From Rutidosis leptorrhynchoides (lineage: Eukaryota > Streptophyta > Magnoliopsida > Asterales > Asteraceae): a DNA stretch of 64,000 bases. The notes beneath the pieces are model-generated. The model did not search any database and had not been told where the DNA came from. It saw only the letters and a list, made by a program, of their open reading frames with translations. The stretch is taken from assembly GCF_046630445.1 (NCBI RefSeq), contig NC_092338.1, positions 148,127,501 through 148,191,500 on the forward strand. The letters are read 5' to 3'. Both the position numbers and the translations under genes were made by a program. Numbering within the stretch: the stretch's first letter is position 1; every line of letters starts with the position of its first letter. Positions 52,864-64,000 of the stretch are shown one piece after another.

Positions 52864-53033
52864 AAGGACTACTTCTTTGTGGTAGTTTACTTACTACTCA
52901 CTTTTATTATTATTATATTTGTTATTATTAGTTATTAATGTTATTAGGTTATTACTAATACGAAGAACATAATTATTAGTATTGTTAATACAATTAATAT
53001 TAATATTATTATCATTATTGTTAGTATTAGTAA

Positions 53034-53035
53034 TA

Positions 53036-53101
<66 letters not shown>
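53034..53101. repeat. (TTA)n microsatellite, D 3' LTR
   Basis: Shortest of the four D-type arrays. Confidence 0.97.
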
Positions 53102-53102
<1 letters not shown>

Positions 53103-54111
53103 CATTTCTATTAAAATTATTATCCTTATTATTAAAATGATTAATAAAATTATTATTATTATTATTACCAACACTGATATTAGAATTAACATTTTTATTA
53201 TCATTTAGGTTATTATTATTATTATTATTAGTATCATTATTGAAATTATTATCATTACCATTTATATTAAAAGTTATCATTATCAAAAGTATCATTTTTA
53301 TTATCATTATTATTGTTATTATTACAAATAAATATTATTTTACAAAATACATTACAAATATATTAATATTACATCTTACTAAATTTTTTTATTATTAAAA
53401 TGACATTAAGTAAGTTATATATAAAATATATTAACGAATATAAATATATATTCTTATCATATATGAACTTTGAAATAATTTTTGATTTGTAATATATTAC
53501 TACAATAATATTTTATTAAACTACTTTAATAAGTATTTACTATATTAATATTAATAAATGTATTATAGAAATAAATATTAACTACTTAAAATGCATAGGA
53601 TAAATATAACTTAATTAGTAAAATGATATGTAAATTAATAATATATAAACTCGTTAGTTGTTATTATATGTTTTAATATACATAACTGTCATAGGTTCGT
53701 GAATCCGAGACCAACCCTGCTGATAGTGCTCCAAATGAACATATATTTAGGCACAATATCCTTCCAATATGTAAAACTTTTAGTTGTAATTGTTCTATTT
53801 TTATGTAATATTCGTTTAAATAAATAAATGCGAAGACAAAAGACAGATTCGACGAATTGAAGATGCAAATAACCAAAACGCTAAAAAGTACAAAGTACAA
53901 TCCAAGTGATTCAATTTATTGATAAGAAACGTCTAAAAGTTACAAGAGTACGAGCCACGAAACGCAAAGTACACGATATTAAATAGTACGAAAGGACGTT
54001 CGAAAATCCGGAACCAAAACATGAACCAAGCATCAACGCGCGAGTCAACGGAGCTAAAATTACAAGTCAACGGAGTACAAGAATATAATATAATATATAA
54101 TTAATTATATA

Positions 54112-54147
<36 letters not shown>

Positions 54148-54210
54148 TATAAATATTAAATAATACGCATCAGTCCACGTTTTGGAACCATTTGGAGCTG
54201 GACAGCATGT

Positions 54211-54258
54211 CCATGCGATCGCATGGAAATAACAAAGGGAACACATGCGATCGCATGG
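54211..54258 (+). promoter_or_regulatory. Palindrome pair in C 5' LTR promoter
   Basis: CCATGCGATCGCATGG (54211, perfect) and ACATGCGATCGCATGG (54243), 32 bp apart. CTGGA box eight bases upstream, TATA box 21 bp downstream. Confidence 0.9.
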
Positions 54259-54279
54259 CTCCCAAACTCAGCTCACATC

Positions 54280-54286
54280 TATAAAA
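54280..54286 (+). promoter_or_regulatory. TATA box of C 5' LTR
   Basis: TATAAAA in CACATCTATAAAAAGC, followed by a CT-rich stretch typical of plant transcript starts. Confidence 0.65.
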
Positions 54287-54338
54287 AGCAGCGAATTGGA
54301 CGAGTAATATATATCTTTTTCTCTTCCTTTCTCTGTAA

Positions 54339-54340
<2 letters not shown>

Positions 54341-54431
<91 letters not shown>
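54341..54431. repeat. Fused (TA)n array at the deletion junction in C 5' LTR
   Basis: The left flank matches the first array of the 3' LTR and the right flank matches the second. Confidence 0.9.
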
Positions 54432-54432
<1 letters not shown>

Positions 54433-54649
54433 TTGTTAAAAATATAGTACGTATCACTAGCTCCCTGTGGAACGAACCAGACTTACTAAAAACTACACTA
54501 CTCTACGATTAGGTACACTACCTATAAGTGTTGTAGCAAGGTTTAGGTATATCCCATCCGTAAATTAATAAAACTTGTGTAATTTGTATCGTATTTTGCA
54601 ATAAAAATATAACTATTTCATATACACCTCGCATAACATCAAGTATTTT

Positions 54650-54667
54650 TGGCGCCGTTGCTGGGGA
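54650..54667 (+). other. Primer-binding site of C (tRNA-Asp type)
   Basis: TGGCGCCGTTGCTGGGGA, one change from the tRNA-Asp complement. Confidence 0.88.
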
Positions 54668-54753
54668 ACCGGCGAAACGCTATATTTTTATGCTATATTT
54701 CTTATCTCTAATTTTGTAAAAATATTTTGTATTTATATAAAAACATAAAAAAA

Positions 54754-54908
<155 letters not shown>

Positions 54909-55111
54909 TGTTAATTAAAAAGTTTTTATAATTTTTAATTTTCTATTTTTAGTTTATAATAAAAAATTAATAAGTGTTTTTATATATGTTTATTTTAAAT
55001 TTTTATAAATATTGTGTAACATTTACAAAAATAAAAAAAATAAAAAATATATAATTAAAACGAACTGGGCCGAACACTGTAACAGCCCAACTTATGGCCT
55101 GGATCCACAGT

Positions 55112-55159
55112 CCATGCGACTGCATGGCCACATAACAGAAGACTCATGCGATCGCATGA
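55112..55159 (+). promoter_or_regulatory. Palindrome pair in C leader
   Basis: CCATGCGACTGCATGG (55112) and TCATGCGATCGCATGA (55144, flanks changed on both sides so the palindrome is kept at 16 bp), 32 bp apart, CTGGA eight bases upstream. Confidence 0.9.
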
Positions 55160-56030
55160 GCCGATTTGACAGGTCTGATACCTCTGCCGACAGTTTAGGG
55201 TTTTTATTTTAATATATTTATTATTAATTAGGGTTTTAATTTAATAATAATTAGTATTAGTTTTAATAAATTTAGTTTTAATTATATTTTTATATTTATA
55301 GTTTAATACTTTTATAAAATATAATATAAAAATAATATTATTATAAAATTTGTAATTTTATCATTTTAGTTATAATTTGTATTTTTATCTTTTATTTCGT
55401 AATATTTGTCGTTCGTAATTAGTTTTAAACTTTGTATTTTGCCGTAGTAATTTCATATTTCTAGATTTCTAGGCTTTGCCGTAAAATCCCTTAAGTGCTT
55501 TTTCTTTAGATTAAGATTTAGGCGCTTTAGAATTTTACGACGTTGCTTATCGCTATAATATTTAATAGATTTTAGTGCCTATTAAGTTATTGTCGTTTTG
55601 GATATAGAATTCCTTTTAAGCTTTAATTCCTTTAGACGCAACTTTTAATATTAGGTTTTAGACTTTTAAGTTTCGACGCTTTACTTTCTTATTTTTTATT
55701 ATTTTTTTCGACTTTTTATTTTTCGACGTTTTTCGACGCACTCTTTTTCTTCCTCTTATTTCTCGAAGCTCTAGTTTTTAGGACATAGATTTTATCTTCA
55801 AAATTTCGACGAAAAATTATTTTAAGCGGTTAAATTGATAGACATCCAAAATTTTCTGGTTCGTAGTAATAGTTGGATTTGTTAGTGGCGAGTTATGGGC
55901 TTCCGATTTAAAGGGTCCTGGCTACCTGCTGCATCTATTGGCTATTCGAAACGTGGTCAAAATCAGAAAAGTCTATTAATTTGATAACTTATATAATTTT
56001 TATCTTTATAACTAATAAGATATTCAGTGA

Positions 56031-57386
56031 ATGCACCGAGCAAAATGTTCACCACCTTTCATACGTTCACCACCTGTAACTCGATCAAGACATCTAGCCA
56101 ACATTGTCGCCGTTGATTTTTCTTTAGAATCGTCATCTAGCCGACCAAATACTCCAATTCAATTTTCTGATAATCCATTTTTTGAACCCGACCTCACAAT
56201 TGAGAACCCGGAGGATATTCAAGGACAATTCAGAGATCCTGAATCACTAATTATTCCTCCTGAACCACAAATCATTCAGCCGGATATTGTAGAGTAAGAA
56301 ACCATTAAATCAGAATCCTCTAGTGATTCAGATTCAACAAATTCAATTATGGAAGTAACAGAACCTCTAAGTATGGAAGACGGAATGAGAGCCACATGCA
56401 CGGGCCAAGGTCACGCCATTATTAAGCCAGACATCAATGCGCCAGATTATGAAATCAAGGGACAAATCCTACACATGGTAACTAATCAATGCCAATATAC
56501 TGGTACGGAAAAAGAAGATCCAAACGAACATCTTCAAACCTTTAATAGGATCTGTACTCTATTCAAAATCAGAGAAGTTGAGGATGAACAGATCTATCTC
56601 ATGTTGTTTCCCTGGACTTTAAAGGGAGAAGCCAAAGATTGGTTAGAATCGTTACCTGAAGGGGCGATTGATACATGGGATGTCTTAGTTGAAAATTTTC
56701 TTAAACAATTCTTTCCGGCAGCTAAAGCCGTGAGGCTTCAAGGAGAAATTGTTATGTTCACGCAAAAGCCAAATGAAACATTATATGAGGCGTGGACAAG
56801 ATTCGGAAAGTTGTTGAGAGGATGTCCGGTTTAGACACTTATCAAATAGTACAAATATTCTACCAAGGTGTCGACGTTGCTACACGAAAAGACATCGACA
56901 TAACAGCTGGTGGTTCCATTATGAAGAAAGCCGCAACTGAAGCTCACAAAATTATTGATAACACAGCATCCCACTTGCATGAGTGGCACCAGGAAAAAGA
57001 TATCTTTCGTTCATCTAAAGCAGCTAGAGCCGATTCTAGCCATGACTTTGATTCCATTTCCGCAAAAATAGATGCTTTCAAAAGACGAATGGAAGAGATG
57101 ACTAAAGATATTCACGCAATACGAATCAGTTGTGAGAAATGCTGTGGACCACACTTAACGAAAGATTGTCACATGGAGCAAACGATGGAACAACGAGAGA
57201 ATGTTTCCTACAAACCAAAGACCGGGAAATAATTATCAAAATAATTATCAACCGCCAAGGCCAAACTTCAATCGAAATCAAAACATTCTTTAAAATCCAA
57301 ATGGACCCAACAATAACTCGTATAACCAACAAGGTCCGAATAACCAATCAACTCAAAACATCACTTTCAATCAACAAAAACCTAGC
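56031..57386 (+). pseudogene. gag: Element C gag, N-terminal part (frameshifted)
   Basis: Starts at ATG 56031, equivalent to 32873 in B, and aligns with B through the capsid region (LFPWTLKGEAKDWLESL). Breaks: TAA at 56295, a 7-bp deletion near 56828 that shifts the frame, a compensating shift near 57190-57230, and TAA near 57291. A CCHC-like CEKCCGPHLTKDC is kept at about 57130-57170. The Gln/Asn-rich linker runs into the intact downstream frame. Confidence 0.88.
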
Positions 57387-58790
57387 TTGTATAAACCACC
57401 ACAACAAACCGAAGAGAAAAAGTCAAATCTAGAAGAAATGATGGCAAACCTAATGGAATCTCAAACACAATTTATTACATCTCAAACCCAAACAAATGAG
57501 AGGTTTGATCAGTCATTAAGAACTCAACAAGCTTCCATTTTGAATCTAGAAAAACACGTAGGTACTCTTGCTAGCATGATGAGTGAGAGGAAACAAGGAA
57601 AGCTACCGAGTAATACTGAAGTAAATCCTCAGAATGAGAAGGTTAATATGGTTTCAACAAATTCTGAAAAACTAGCTCCAGAAGATGGGAAGGTTTTAGA
57701 TGTGAGTAACAATGAAGAAGTTACACCACCACCACCACCCGAGTATGTAAAGCCAGTGGTGGCACCCTATAGACCACCCACCCCGTTTCCAAGAAAAGGA
57801 GTTGAGTATGAGCAAGTAATAGGTAATAAAATTTGTGATACCTCTGGAAAGAAGAAGAAGAATAAGAAAGTACAAGAAACAAAAACCGTAAAGATAAACC
57901 CGGTGATGACAGTTCCACCAAAACCTCCACCCAGTGTGGGTGATCTGGGTGAATTTATTGTTCCTTGTCTACTTAGTGATTGTGTCATGTATGATGCACT
58001 AGCAGATTTAGGTGCGAGTGTGAGTGTTATGCCTCTTTCATTATATAAGAGATTAGGAGTAGGTGAGTTAAGTCCAACAGAAATCAGTATCCAACTCTTT
58101 GATCAAACCATTAGGCACCCAGTTGGAATTGCTGACAACCTACCTGTTCAAGTGGGTAATTTAACCTTTCTAGTCAAATTCATTGTCATTGACATAGAAG
58201 AGGACTCAAACATTCCTCTAATTTTAGGTCGACCATTCTTAGCGTCTATCGGGGCATTATTTGATGTAAGAAAGGGTAGAATGACACTTAATAATGGTAA
58301 AAAGTCGATCACCTTTATGATTCGAAAGTCTAAATCTCCACCAACCAAAACCGTTGAACCAATAAAAATGATCGATGAGAAGCATATTGTTTTACCAACT
58401 CCAACGGTAGTGCTTAACAATAATAAAACGCCTAAGTGTGGGGAAAATGAAGTAACACCTAATGATGACTTGTTAACAAAGAACCCCATTGTTGATACGA
58501 AATTAAATGACTCCGTTATTAATAGTTCAATGAAGAAACTTATTAAACAGATTCACGATGCTAGAACCAAGGGGAACTTTAAGTTATGTAACCGGTTAGT
58601 ATCAAATCTTTCGCCTAAAGAAAAGGCAAAACTAGTTGAATTTGTGGATATTACACAGAAATCTGACCAATGGCTTAAAGCAAAAGTCACAGATATGCAA
58701 GTTGATTATGGTCCAAGAGAAATTGACGATGAAGTTAATCATAAATTCGACACCAAGCTACCTAAGTGTGGGGAGATTCAAATGTTCTAA
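57387..58790 (+). CDS. Element C gag C-terminus, protease and unique extension (467 codons open)
   Basis: One open frame of 467 codons, continuous with gag in frame. Residues 1-90 are gag C-terminal helical sequence (SQTQFITSQTQ, LEKHVGTLASMM). A Pro-rich and Lys-rich linker follows. The aspartic protease has DLGAS at about residue 207 and PLILGRPFLA near 277. After the protease comes a distinct extension of about 150 residues containing a basic helical segment (MKKLIKQIHDARTKGNFKLC) and ending next to DEVNHKFDTK, which matches the end of B integrase. So RT, RNase H and integrase are missing between protease and the old pol end. It is probably expressed, if at all, only as part of gag. Confidence 0.75.
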   Translation: MYKPPQQTEEKKSNLEEMMANLMESQTQFITSQTQTNERFDQSLRTQQASILNLEKHVGTLASMMSERKQGKLPSNTEVNPQNEKVNMVSTNSEKLAPEDGKVLDVSNNEEVTPPPPPEYVKPVVAPYRPPTPFPRKGVEYEQVIGNKICDTSGKKKKNKKVQETKTVKINPVMTVPPKPPPSVGDLGEFIVPCLLSDCVMYDALADLGASVSVMPLSLYKRLGVGELSPTEISIQLFDQTIRHPVGIADNLPVQVGNLTFLVKFIVIDIEEDSNIPLILGRPFLASIGALFDVRKGRMTLNNGKKSITFMIRKSKSPPTKTVEPIKMIDEKHIVLPTPTVVLNNNKTPKCGENEVTPNDDLLTKNPIVDTKLNDSVINSSMKKLIKQIHDARTKGNFKLCNRLVSNLSPKEKAKLVEFVDITQKSDQWLKAKVTDMQVDYGPREIDDEVNHKFDTKLPKCGEIQMF

Positions 58791-59312
58791 AAGGAAAACG
58801 CTGTCTAGAGTTAGTTGTTCTGATCTCGTGTAGTTCTGAGAATGGAATCCGATTGGTCTTTTCCACTAGCAGACACTAAAGAACTAGTTTTCTCCCCCCA
58901 TTCTGAATTTTTGTTTTGTTTTGTAGGTTTTGTATGAAATTAATACGCTTTTTAAATTTAAGTTTTGTGTGAATTTAAAAACAAAATTTACTTTATTTCA
59001 TTAATTTTAAAAAATGATTTCTAAAATTCATCGTACGTTGAAGACTAGGTCATGGAACCGAAATTACTTTACCCAAGGACGGGGCGAAAAATTTTGTTAT
59101 CATTATTTTTAATTTTATTGATCTAAAGTATACCAAAAAAATTAAAAAACCCCAAAAAAAATCTCTTTGCTTTTAAAACAATCGCTTTAAAAACGACAAA
59201 TTTTAAATTTTGTCGAGGGACGGACTAGGTAAACATACCGAAACTACCTAAAGTAAAAGGAAACAAAATTTTAAAAAAAATTATTCATTTAAATAGTTTT
59301 AATAAATAAAGG
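58791..59312 (+). other. C post-protease non-coding region
   Basis: Retains the inverted repeat AGAATGG (58839)/CCATTCT (58898) and the segment around 59035-59100 homologous to the B intron start. No ORF. Confidence 0.55.

Positions 59313-59394
<82 letters not shown>
59313..59394. repeat. (TA)n microsatellite at the lost env-like region
   Basis: Lies exactly where C skips from sequence equivalent to B 39930 to sequence equivalent to B 42600, so it may mark the deletion of the env-like ORF. Confidence 0.9.
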
Positions 59395-59397
<3 letters not shown>

Positions 59398-61187
59398 TGT
59401 AGTTTAATTATGTACAAAACAGGGTAAAACTCAAAGACTGGCATTAAAGTTCAGCAAAAGCTACTAATTTTGACGACAAGATGCAAAATATCAAATGTGA
59501 TATAAAATAATATATTTGCAAACTCGGTATTTTTAATCACTTTTCTACACTAATCACCCTCGTGAATTTATAATTATAGTCGGATTTCATGCAAATGAGG
59601 GCATTGCATGATCTCAAGTGTGGAGAAGGGTTATAAATTCTCTCGGGTTTACACTTGGTTTAATTGACAAATTTTATGAGAATTTGAAAAAATTTCAACT
59701 AAATGAATTCAAAATCATGTTTATACATATTTATGAACGATAAAACTAGGTAATGCCGAAATTATTGTTACCTCAGAGAGAACATAAATGGAGAAACAAC
59801 CCAAAACGCTTGAATTCATTTAAAATGGAATAGAAGAGAATAAAAGGGCAAAGAAAAGAATAAATAAAAGCTAAGTGTGGAAAGAATAAATAAAAGCTAA
59901 GTGTGGAAAGAATTTATCAAGTTCTTTAAAACACATATCACATATTTTGTACAAGATTATTGCAGGTACTTTTGCTTTGGACTAAACTAATCAGTTTTAC
60001 CGGATTTACTGTAAAGAAAGATGGATCTACATGATGAATCAATTCCATCATTAAAAGAAAGTAAAGTCTTCCTAAAAAGACACGCACTTCTTGATTTAGG
60101 TCAGGAAGTTGTCGTCCAGACCAGCTGTAGGTTGACGAAAAATCTAGAAAAGTCATCTCTAAAATCAGCAGGAAATCCACGGACCTCAGCATCAAAGGGG
60201 TTCACCAAGTGGTCAGACTTATCCTAACCATGAGAGGATCTGTCTCGTAAAATGGGGAGGGCGCCGTGCAAATTAGCTTGATAAGACTAATGAATCAGAC
60301 CCCCAGAAAGGATAATCTCCTTAAAGATTAAAAATCAGCTTTTAAGCCTGATATTACTCAATCCTTGAGATTGACTTTAAAGATTGAGAATTACAAACTC
60401 ATGGAATTTGATGATATCTAAACTCGAGCTTGAACGAGAAAATATTTTGATCAAAATTACAAACCAATTTGTTTTCTGAAAACCTATTTTTAATGCGTTC
60501 ATTACCATTGAACGTAAAATCCTAAGAACTCACCAGAATACATTAGGTCACCTGAACCAAATTGGGTGTCAACCGTAAGAACGGTGGTTGCATAGCATGG
60601 TCGAAGACAGGACCTTGTGCCAGACTGAAAAACTAAAGGGTGATCTTTACTATTGCTCCTACAAAGGATAGCAATTGCATCCGACACGTTATAGACCATA
60701 ATCAAAAGCATGTCATGAGACATTGCCTTGACAGTTGCTTGTTCAACGCTTTCCTTTACAACCGGATGGTAATTTATCGAAAGGTTATATACGGAACAAG
60801 TATACTCGACGTGTTGCTTTCCTAATACAAGGTTAGTAAGTGGGTGACACAAAACTGTAAATTTTGAACTAAAATTTTAAAATCTGAAACCCACAAAACC
60901 CACAAAAACATTTTGCAAACACCGGTGAAGGGTTATTCTGGAAAACTTATCTAAGGTAAAAGCTAGAATGAATTTTCAAAAGATCAAATGTTTTCATAAA
61001 GATCCAATTTCCTTAAAGGATCTAAATTTTCATAGTCATATGGGACTGTAAACCACATCGTTACTATCATTATTCATACCGCCGTATCAAAATCACTGAT
61101 GTATAAAGTGTGAGAATAAAAAAAAGTGATTCGAGTGAAGTGTGATTTAATTTCAAGTTCTGTATTGCTTGAGGACAAGCAACGTAC
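59395..61187 (+). other. C 3' non-coding region
   Basis: Collinear with B 42600-44217, then about 330 bp that B has lost. Contains PPT-like AAGTGTGG boxes at 59616, 59873 and 59899, the last two in a 26-bp tandem duplication, and an antisense open frame at 60502-60852. Confidence 0.65.
60502..60852 (-). other. Antisense open frame shared with element B
   Basis: 116 codons on the minus strand, aligning with 43875-44198. It continues about ten residues further than in B. No recognised domain. Flanking DNA is about as conserved as the frame itself. Confidence 0.3.
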
Positions 61188-61202
61188 AAGTGTGGGGATA
61201 TT
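61188..61202 (+). other. Polypurine tract of C
   Basis: AAGTGTGGGGATATT directly before the 3' LTR start TGATAGTGC, after the segment CTTGAGGACAAGCAA typical of this place in Athila elements. Confidence 0.8.
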
Positions 61203-61674
61203 TGATAGTGCTCCAAATGAACATATATTTAGGCACAGTATCCTTCCAATATGTAAAGCTTTTAGTTGTAATTGTTCTATTTTTATGTAATATTCGTTTA
61301 AATAAATAAGTGCGAAGATAAAAGACAGATTCGGCGAATTGAAAACGCAAATGACCAAAACGCTAAAAAATACAAAGTACAATCCAAGTGGTTCAATTTA
61401 TTGATAAGAAACATCTAAAAGTTACAAGAGTACGAGCCGCGAAACGCAAAGTACAAGATATTAAATAGTACGAAAGGACGTTCGAAAATTCGGAACCGGG
61501 ACATCAACCGAGCATCAACGCGCGAGTCAACGGAGCTAAAATTACAAGTCAACAGAGTACGAGAATATAATATAATATATAATTAATTATATATAAATAT
61601 ATATATTATATTATAAATATTAAATAATACGCAGCAGCCCACGTTTTGGAACCATTTGGAGCTTGACAGCCTGT

Positions 61675-61722
61675 CCATGCGATCGCATGGAAATAACAAA
61701 GGGAACCCATGCGATCGCATGG
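61675..61722 (+). promoter_or_regulatory. Palindrome pair in C 3' LTR
   Basis: Two perfect copies of CCATGCGATCGCATGG at 61675 and 61707, 32 bp apart; the least decayed pair in the window. Confidence 0.95.
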
Positions 61723-61743
61723 CTCCCAAACTCAGCTCACATC

Positions 61744-61750
61744 TATAAAA
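61744..61750 (+). promoter_or_regulatory. TATA box of C 3' LTR
   Basis: TATAAAA, 21 bp after the second palindrome. Confidence 0.65.
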
Positions 61751-61803
61751 GGCAGCGAATTGGACGAGTAATATATATCTTTTCCTCTTCCTTTCTCTGT
61801 AAG

Positions 61804-61804
<1 letters not shown>

Positions 61805-61879
<75 letters not shown>
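61805..61879. repeat. (TA)n microsatellite, C 3' LTR first array
   Basis: Left partner of the array pair that is fused in the 5' LTR. Confidence 0.97.
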
Positions 61880-61884
<5 letters not shown>

Positions 61885-62896
61885 ATTTAAAGTTTAATTT
61901 AAGTTTAATAATAATTGGGTTATTGTAAGAAATGTTTTAAGGTTTTGTAGGTCTGAACTCTGTCCGTGTAACGCTATGCAATTAATCACCACTGTAAGCT
62001 ATGTTCTTCCTTTTTAAATTAATGTCTCGTAACTAAGTTATTATTATGCTTATTTGAGCCAAATTAATCGTGATGTTGGACTAAAATTTAAGATTGGGTT
62101 ATTAGATTTTGTACCATAATTAAGGTTTAGATAAAAGACCGACACTTGTAGACATTGGACTATTGACTATTAATAGATAGGGGGTATTGTCTAATCGAAT
62201 GACAACTCATTAGAATATGTCGAACCTATCTTCAAATTAGTTGATCTAATAATTATTAAAATGATTTTGTATGTTCTATTTAGTGACGTTTATACGACAT
62301 CTTTTACGATCATTTAATTAATTATTCGGATTGGGTAATTGATTATTCATTCTGGTCAAGTGGGTAAATTAATATTCATATCTCATTAAAACAGGGGTGG
62401 ATTACATACAAGGATAATTGGTGTAATTGTTAATAAAGTATTAAAACCTTGGATTACGCGCAGTCGATAACCTGGTGTAATCATTAAACAAAGTATTAAA
62501 ATCTTGTTACAGTTCGAATCCCTAATTAGTTGGAATATTTGACTTCGGGAATAAGGTTAATTTGACGAGCATTTTATAATTATGACCGATGGACTATTAT
62601 GGACCAAAAACCAGATAGGTATCAAATAAATCAGGATAAAGGACAATTAACCCGGGTAACAATTAATTAAAATCAAAACGTCAAACATCATGATTACGGA
62701 AGTTTAAATAACCATAATACTTTTATTTCATATTTCATCGTACCTTTATTTACTGTCATTTTAATTACTGTAATTTACTTTATCGCAATTTAAATTCTGT
62801 CATTTATATTATCGTCATTTATCTTTACGCTTTATTTAAAATCAACAAACCGGTCATTAAACGGTAAAATCCCCCTTTTATATAATATTATTACTA

Positions 62897-62898
<2 letters not shown>

Positions 62899-62975
<77 letters not shown>
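62899..62975. repeat. (TA)n microsatellite, C 3' LTR second array
   Basis: Right partner of the array pair that is fused in the 5' LTR. Confidence 0.97.
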
Positions 62976-62981
<6 letters not shown>

Positions 62982-63197
62982 AATATAGTTGTTAAAAATA
63001 TAGTACGTATCACTAGCTTCCTGTGGAACGAACCGGACTTACTAAAAACTACACTACTCTACGATTAGGTACACTGCCTATAAGTGTTGTAGCAAGGTTT
63101 AGGTATATCCCATCCGTAAATTAATAAAACTTGTGTAATTTGTATTGTATTTCGCAATAAAAATATAACTATTTCATATACACCTCGCATAACATCA

Positions 63198-64000
63198 CCT
63201 GCATTGTTCAGTTTCGTCATATGTATTTTTACTACAAAATACAGTATTGTGAATTTCATTACTCCCTTTTTAAATGCTTTTGCAAAATATATTTTTGGGA
63301 CTGAGAATACATGCGCTTTTATAAATGTTTGACGAAATAGACACAAGTAATTGAAACTACATTCTTTGGTTGAATGATCCAAGCCGAATATGCCCCTTTT
63401 TGCTTGGTAACCTAAGAATTAGTAAACCAGTCTACTAATTGACGCAAATCCTAAAGATAGATCTATTGGGCCTAACAAACCCCATCCATTGTAGCGGATG
63501 CTTTAGTACTTCGAGTTTTTATATCATGTCCGATGGTTGTCCCGGAATGATGGGGATATTCTTATATGCATCTTGTTAATGTCGGTTACCAGGTGTTCAA
63601 TTCATATGAATAATTTTTGTCTCTATGCATGGGACATTTATTTATGAGAAATGGAAATGAAATTCTTGTGGTCTATTAAAATGATGAAAATGATCGATTA
63701 TGATAAACTAATGAACTTACCAACCTTTTAGTTGACACTTTAAAGCATATTTATTCTCAGGTATGAAAGAAATCTTCCGCTGTGCATTTGCTCATATTAG
63801 AGATATTACTTGGAGTCATTCATGACATATTTCAAAAGACGTTGCATTCGAGTCATCGAGTTCATCAAGATTATTACTAAGTCAATTACAGTTGGATATA
63901 TTATGAAATGGTATGCATGCCGTCAACTTTCGATGAAATGAAAGTTTGTCTTTTAAAAACGAATGCAATGTTTGTAAAATGTATCATATAGAGGTCAGAA
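63198..64000 (+). repeat. 3' LTR of D, segment right of element C (runs off the window)
   Basis: Starts with the duplicated CCTGC and matches 22516-22536 plus 45684-46466. Includes the U5 hairpin (63721-63734). About 59 bp of LTR are expected beyond base 64000. Confidence 0.88.

Larger units (their letters stand above)
49767..53720 (+). repeat. 3' LTR of D, segment left of element C
   Basis: Close copy of 18572-22521, without the triplication. Has TA arrays at 49955-50033 and 50143-50187, tRNA-like box at 52797-52863 and (TTA)n at 53034-53101. It ends at the CCTGC target duplication (53716-53720). Confidence 0.88.
53721..54641 (+). repeat. 5' LTR of C, internally deleted
   Basis: 921 bp against 1995 bp for the 3' LTR. 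The part equivalent to about 61880-62975 is missing, and the two (TA)n arrays that flank it in the 3' LTR are fused into one at 54341-54431. Confidence 0.88.
61203..63197 (+). repeat. 3' LTR of C (full length)
   Basis: 1995 bp. Palindrome pair at 61675-61722, TATA box at 61744-61750, (TA)n at 61805-61879 and 62899-62975. Ends GCATAACATCA before the CCTGC duplication. Confidence 0.92.

Overview
The window is plant nuclear heterochromatin. It is strongly AT-rich, I found no host gene, and nearly every base belongs to six nested LTR retrotransposons of the Ty3/gypsy superfamily. The evidence is LTRs of 2 to 5 kb, primer-binding sites complementary to initiator tRNA-Met (TGGTATCAGAGC) or tRNA-Asp (TGGCGCCGTTGC-type), gag-pol of Tekay-like and Athila-like type, an Athila-type env-like ORF and large (TA)n and (TTA)n arrays. 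The host is probably a eudicot with a large genome. Asteraceae is a plausible guess from the style of these LTR families, but this is inference only.

Nesting, outermost first. F (plus strand; LTR remnant and internal start at 10590-12337) is the oldest host. A (minus strand, 1-10589, running off the left edge) is inserted in F's 5' LTR. E (plus, Tekay-like chromovirus, from 12338) is inserted in F's internal region. D (plus, from 18572 past the right edge) is inserted in E's integrase core. Two Athila-like elements sit inside D: B (22537-45678) in its 5' LTR and C (53721-63197) in its 3' LTR. B and C show perfect 5-bp target duplications (TTCGT and CCTGC).

A, F and D form one family of large, apparently non-autonomous elements (LARD-like). 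They have LTRs of 3.7-4.8 kb and 3.2-3.8 kb of internal DNA without recognisable gag-pol. The internal DNA keeps a shared layout: initiator tRNA-Met site, a short acidic/coiled-coil ORF (ORF-alpha), a stem-loop of two 10-nt arms, an internal copy of the polypurine tract, a second short ORF (ORF-beta), and the terminal polypurine tract. Their LTRs carry a tRNA-like Pol III box with a (TTA)n tail. Their terminal inverted repeats resemble those of E, so a Tekay-type element may have mobilised them.

B is a full-length but dead Athila element: gag, protease, RT, RNase H and integrase in one uninterrupted frame with eight internal stops, then a small zinc-knuckle ORF, then an env-like ORF that appears to need splicing. 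C is a reduced relative that keeps gag and protease plus a distinct C-terminal extension and lacks RT, RNase H, integrase and the env-like ORF. A 3.5-kb segment spanning the D-LTR/B-LTR junction is tandemly triplicated (20679-31203).

The most unusual signal is a pair of 16-bp palindromes, CCATGCGNNCGCATGG, whose start-to-start distance is exactly 32 bp at all eight places where it occurs (LTR promoters, leaders and the env-side intron of B and C). The Tekay-like E has its own cluster of four 15-bp palindromes in its LTR.
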